This document shows positions 4,840 through 5,889 of a stretch of 5,889 nt of DNA, piece by piece (the stretch's first letter is position 1; the number at the start of each line of letters is the position of its first letter). The notes below the pieces were generated by a model, which had not been told where the DNA came from, did not search any database, and worked only from the letters and a program-made list of their open reading frames with translations. This DNA is from an uncultured Butyricicoccus sp. (lineage in GTDB: Bacteria; Bacillota; Clostridia; Oscillospirales; Butyricicoccaceae). Position numbers and translations under genes: made by a program. The DNA lies in NCBI GenBank assembly GCA_900557315.1, contig USSI01000103.1, positions 1 to 5,889 of the forward strand, given 5' to 3'.

Positions 4840-5862
4840 ATGAAAAAGAGGATTTTCGCTGCACTTGCGGCGTGCACATTGCTGCTTACCGGCTGCACTG
4901 CCGGGCAGAATGCCGATGCAGACAATAACGACGCCGCACAGACTGACGGAGAACTGCGCGAACTGACCGTCGTGCTGGACTGGTACCCGAACGCACTGCA
5001 TGCTTTCCTGTATCAGGCGGAGGAGGCCGGGTACTTTGCGGAAGAGGGCCTGACCGTCAACATCCAGCCGCCTGCGGGCGTCAATGATGCGATGAGCATG
5101 GTCGCGGCAGGGCAGGCGGACATCGGCCTGTATTACCAGCAGGACGTCATCCAGGCGCGTGTCGAGCAGGACGTGCCGGTCAAGTCGATCGGCGCGGTTG
5201 TGCAGGGGCCGCTGAACATTATCCTTTCGCTTAAGGAGAAGGACATCACGGAGCCTGCTGATCTGGTGGGCAAGACCATTGGCTACGCGGGTACGGAGCT
5301 GTCCGAGGCGCTTGTGCGCAGCATCATGGAGAACAGCGGCGTCGATCCTTCGAGCGTGGAGATGATTGACGTGGGCTTTGACCTGATGAGCTCTATGGTG
5401 ACGGGCAATGTGGACGCGACCATTGGCTGCCTGGTCAATCACGAAGTACCGCAGATGGAGAAGGAAGGCTTTGAGGTCAATTACTTCTTCCCGGACGATT
5501 TCGGCGTGCCGCAGTATTACGAAGGCATCTTCCTGGCAAACGATACCATGATCGAACAGGAATCCGATGTGCTGGCAGGCTTCCTGCGTGCATGCGAAAA
5601 GGGCTTTGAGGACTTCAGGAACAATACGGACGACGTTCTGCAGGTGCTGCTGGACAATCAGGACGAATCCAACTTCCCGCTTGATCCGGACGTGGAAAAG
5701 CAGTCCTGCGATACGCTGCTTCCGCTGATGGAGACCGCGGACGCAGCCTTCCTCAGCCAGACCGAGCAGTGCTGGCAGGAAAATATCGACTGGATGTATG
5801 ACGAAGGGCTGATTTCGGAGAAACCGGACGTATCCGAGGTTATGGCGACGATCGAATTCTGA
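4840..5862 (+). CDS. thiY: ThiY-like substrate-binding lipoprotein (NMT1/THI5-type) of the pyrimidine ABC importer
   Basis: This is the extracellular solute receptor that hands a pyrimidine precursor to ThiX. In Bacillus halodurans, ThiY binds N-formyl-4-amino-5-aminomethyl-2-methylpyrimidine. The 340-residue product starts with a lipoprotein signal: MKKR, a hydrophobic stretch and the lipobox LLTGC, with Cys19 as the lipidated residue. An acidic, low-complexity linker follows (about 20-40), then the NMT1/THI5-like domain from residue 41. Seen there are LDWYPNALHAFLYQAEEAGYF (46-66, with Trp48 and His54), the GYFAEEGL helix end, the AAGQADIG loop (89-96), and LVGKTIGYAG (142-151). Eukaryotic THI5 is related but makes the pyrimidine itself using a Cys-rich motif. 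I see no such cluster here, so this is a receptor. The 41-nt gap after thiX is short enough for one transcript. The exact ligand is inferred. Confidence 0.92.
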   Translation: MKKRIFAALAACTLLLTGCTAGQNADADNNDAAQTDGELRELTVVLDWYPNALHAFLYQAEEAGYFAEEGLTVNIQPPAGVNDAMSMVAAGQADIGLYYQQDVIQARVEQDVPVKSIGAVVQGPLNIILSLKEKDITEPADLVGKTIGYAGTELSEALVRSIMENSGVDPSSVEMIDVGFDLMSSMVTGNVDATIGCLVNHEVPQMEKEGFEVNYFFPDDFGVPQYYEGIFLANDTMIEQESDVLAGFLRACEKGFEDFRNNTDDVLQVLLDNQDESNFPLDPDVEKQSCDTLLPLMETADAAFLSQTEQCWQENIDWMYDEGLISEKPDVSEVMATIEF

Positions 5863-5889
5863 CTTCTCGGAATGGACAGCACCCCGTTT

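Noticed and set aside
4840..5862. THI5-type HMP-P synthase instead of a binding protein
   Set aside because: It has a lipoprotein signal peptide, follows ABC ATPase and permease genes, and lacks the Cys-rich motif of the eukaryotic synthase.
5872..5889. ATG followed by five open codons at the right edge, possibly the next gene
   Set aside because: Only six codons are visible (MDSTPF) and there is no proper ribosome site before the ATG. It is too little to support a gene.

Overview
The window holds a TPP-riboswitch-controlled thiamine precursor salvage and uptake operon, all on the + strand, plus the first codons of a divergent LysR-type regulator at the left edge. Coding sequence is GC-rich, but the leader region is AT-rich. 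Ribosome binding sites are of the strong AGGAGG type, the leader ends in a transcriptional (terminator) riboswitch platform, and the binding protein is a lipoprotein. Together these suggest a Firmicute, most likely a GC-rich gut clostridium of the Oscillospiraceae/Butyricicoccaceae kind. The taxonomic call is inference from style, not from a database match.

Layout: 1-42 (-) is the N-terminus of a LysR-family regulator. Positions 43-422 are a divergent intergenic region with a predicted promoter for the regulator (-10 at 111-116, -35 at 134-139), a predicted promoter for the operon (-35 at 189-194), a TPP (THI-box) aptamer at 222-310, a linker hairpin and an intrinsic terminator at 356-383. 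Then follow thiD (423-1214), thiW (1221-1730), thiM (1727-2554), a 68-nt gap with a hairpin, tenA (2623-3294), thiZ (ABC ATPase, 3291-4052), thiX (permease, 4049-4798) and thiY (lipoprotein binding protein, 4840-5862). The last 27 bases have no supportable feature. Four junctions (thiD/thiW, thiW/thiM, tenA/thiZ, thiZ/thiX) are overlapping or only a few bases apart, which argues for one coupled transcript.

How the genes fit together: ThiW (the S component of an ECF transporter) should bring in hydroxyethylthiazole, which ThiM phosphorylates. ThiXYZ should bring in a pyrimidine precursor such as a formylaminopyrimidine. TenA hydrolyses aminopyrimidine to HMP, and ThiD phosphorylates HMP to HMP-PP. 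Both halves of thiamine are therefore covered by salvage, and TPP made from them shuts off transcription through the leader. Missing from the window are the coupling enzyme ThiE, the amidohydrolase that would deformylate the pyrimidine, an ECF energising module for ThiW, and any de novo gene (thiC, thiG, thiH, thiS). They may lie outside the window.

I see no sign of a wholly undescribed system. The points most worth a second look are the well-resolved terminator/antiterminator switch, the operon promoter that would start transcription almost inside P1, the divergent LysR gene, and the exact ligand of the ThiY protein.
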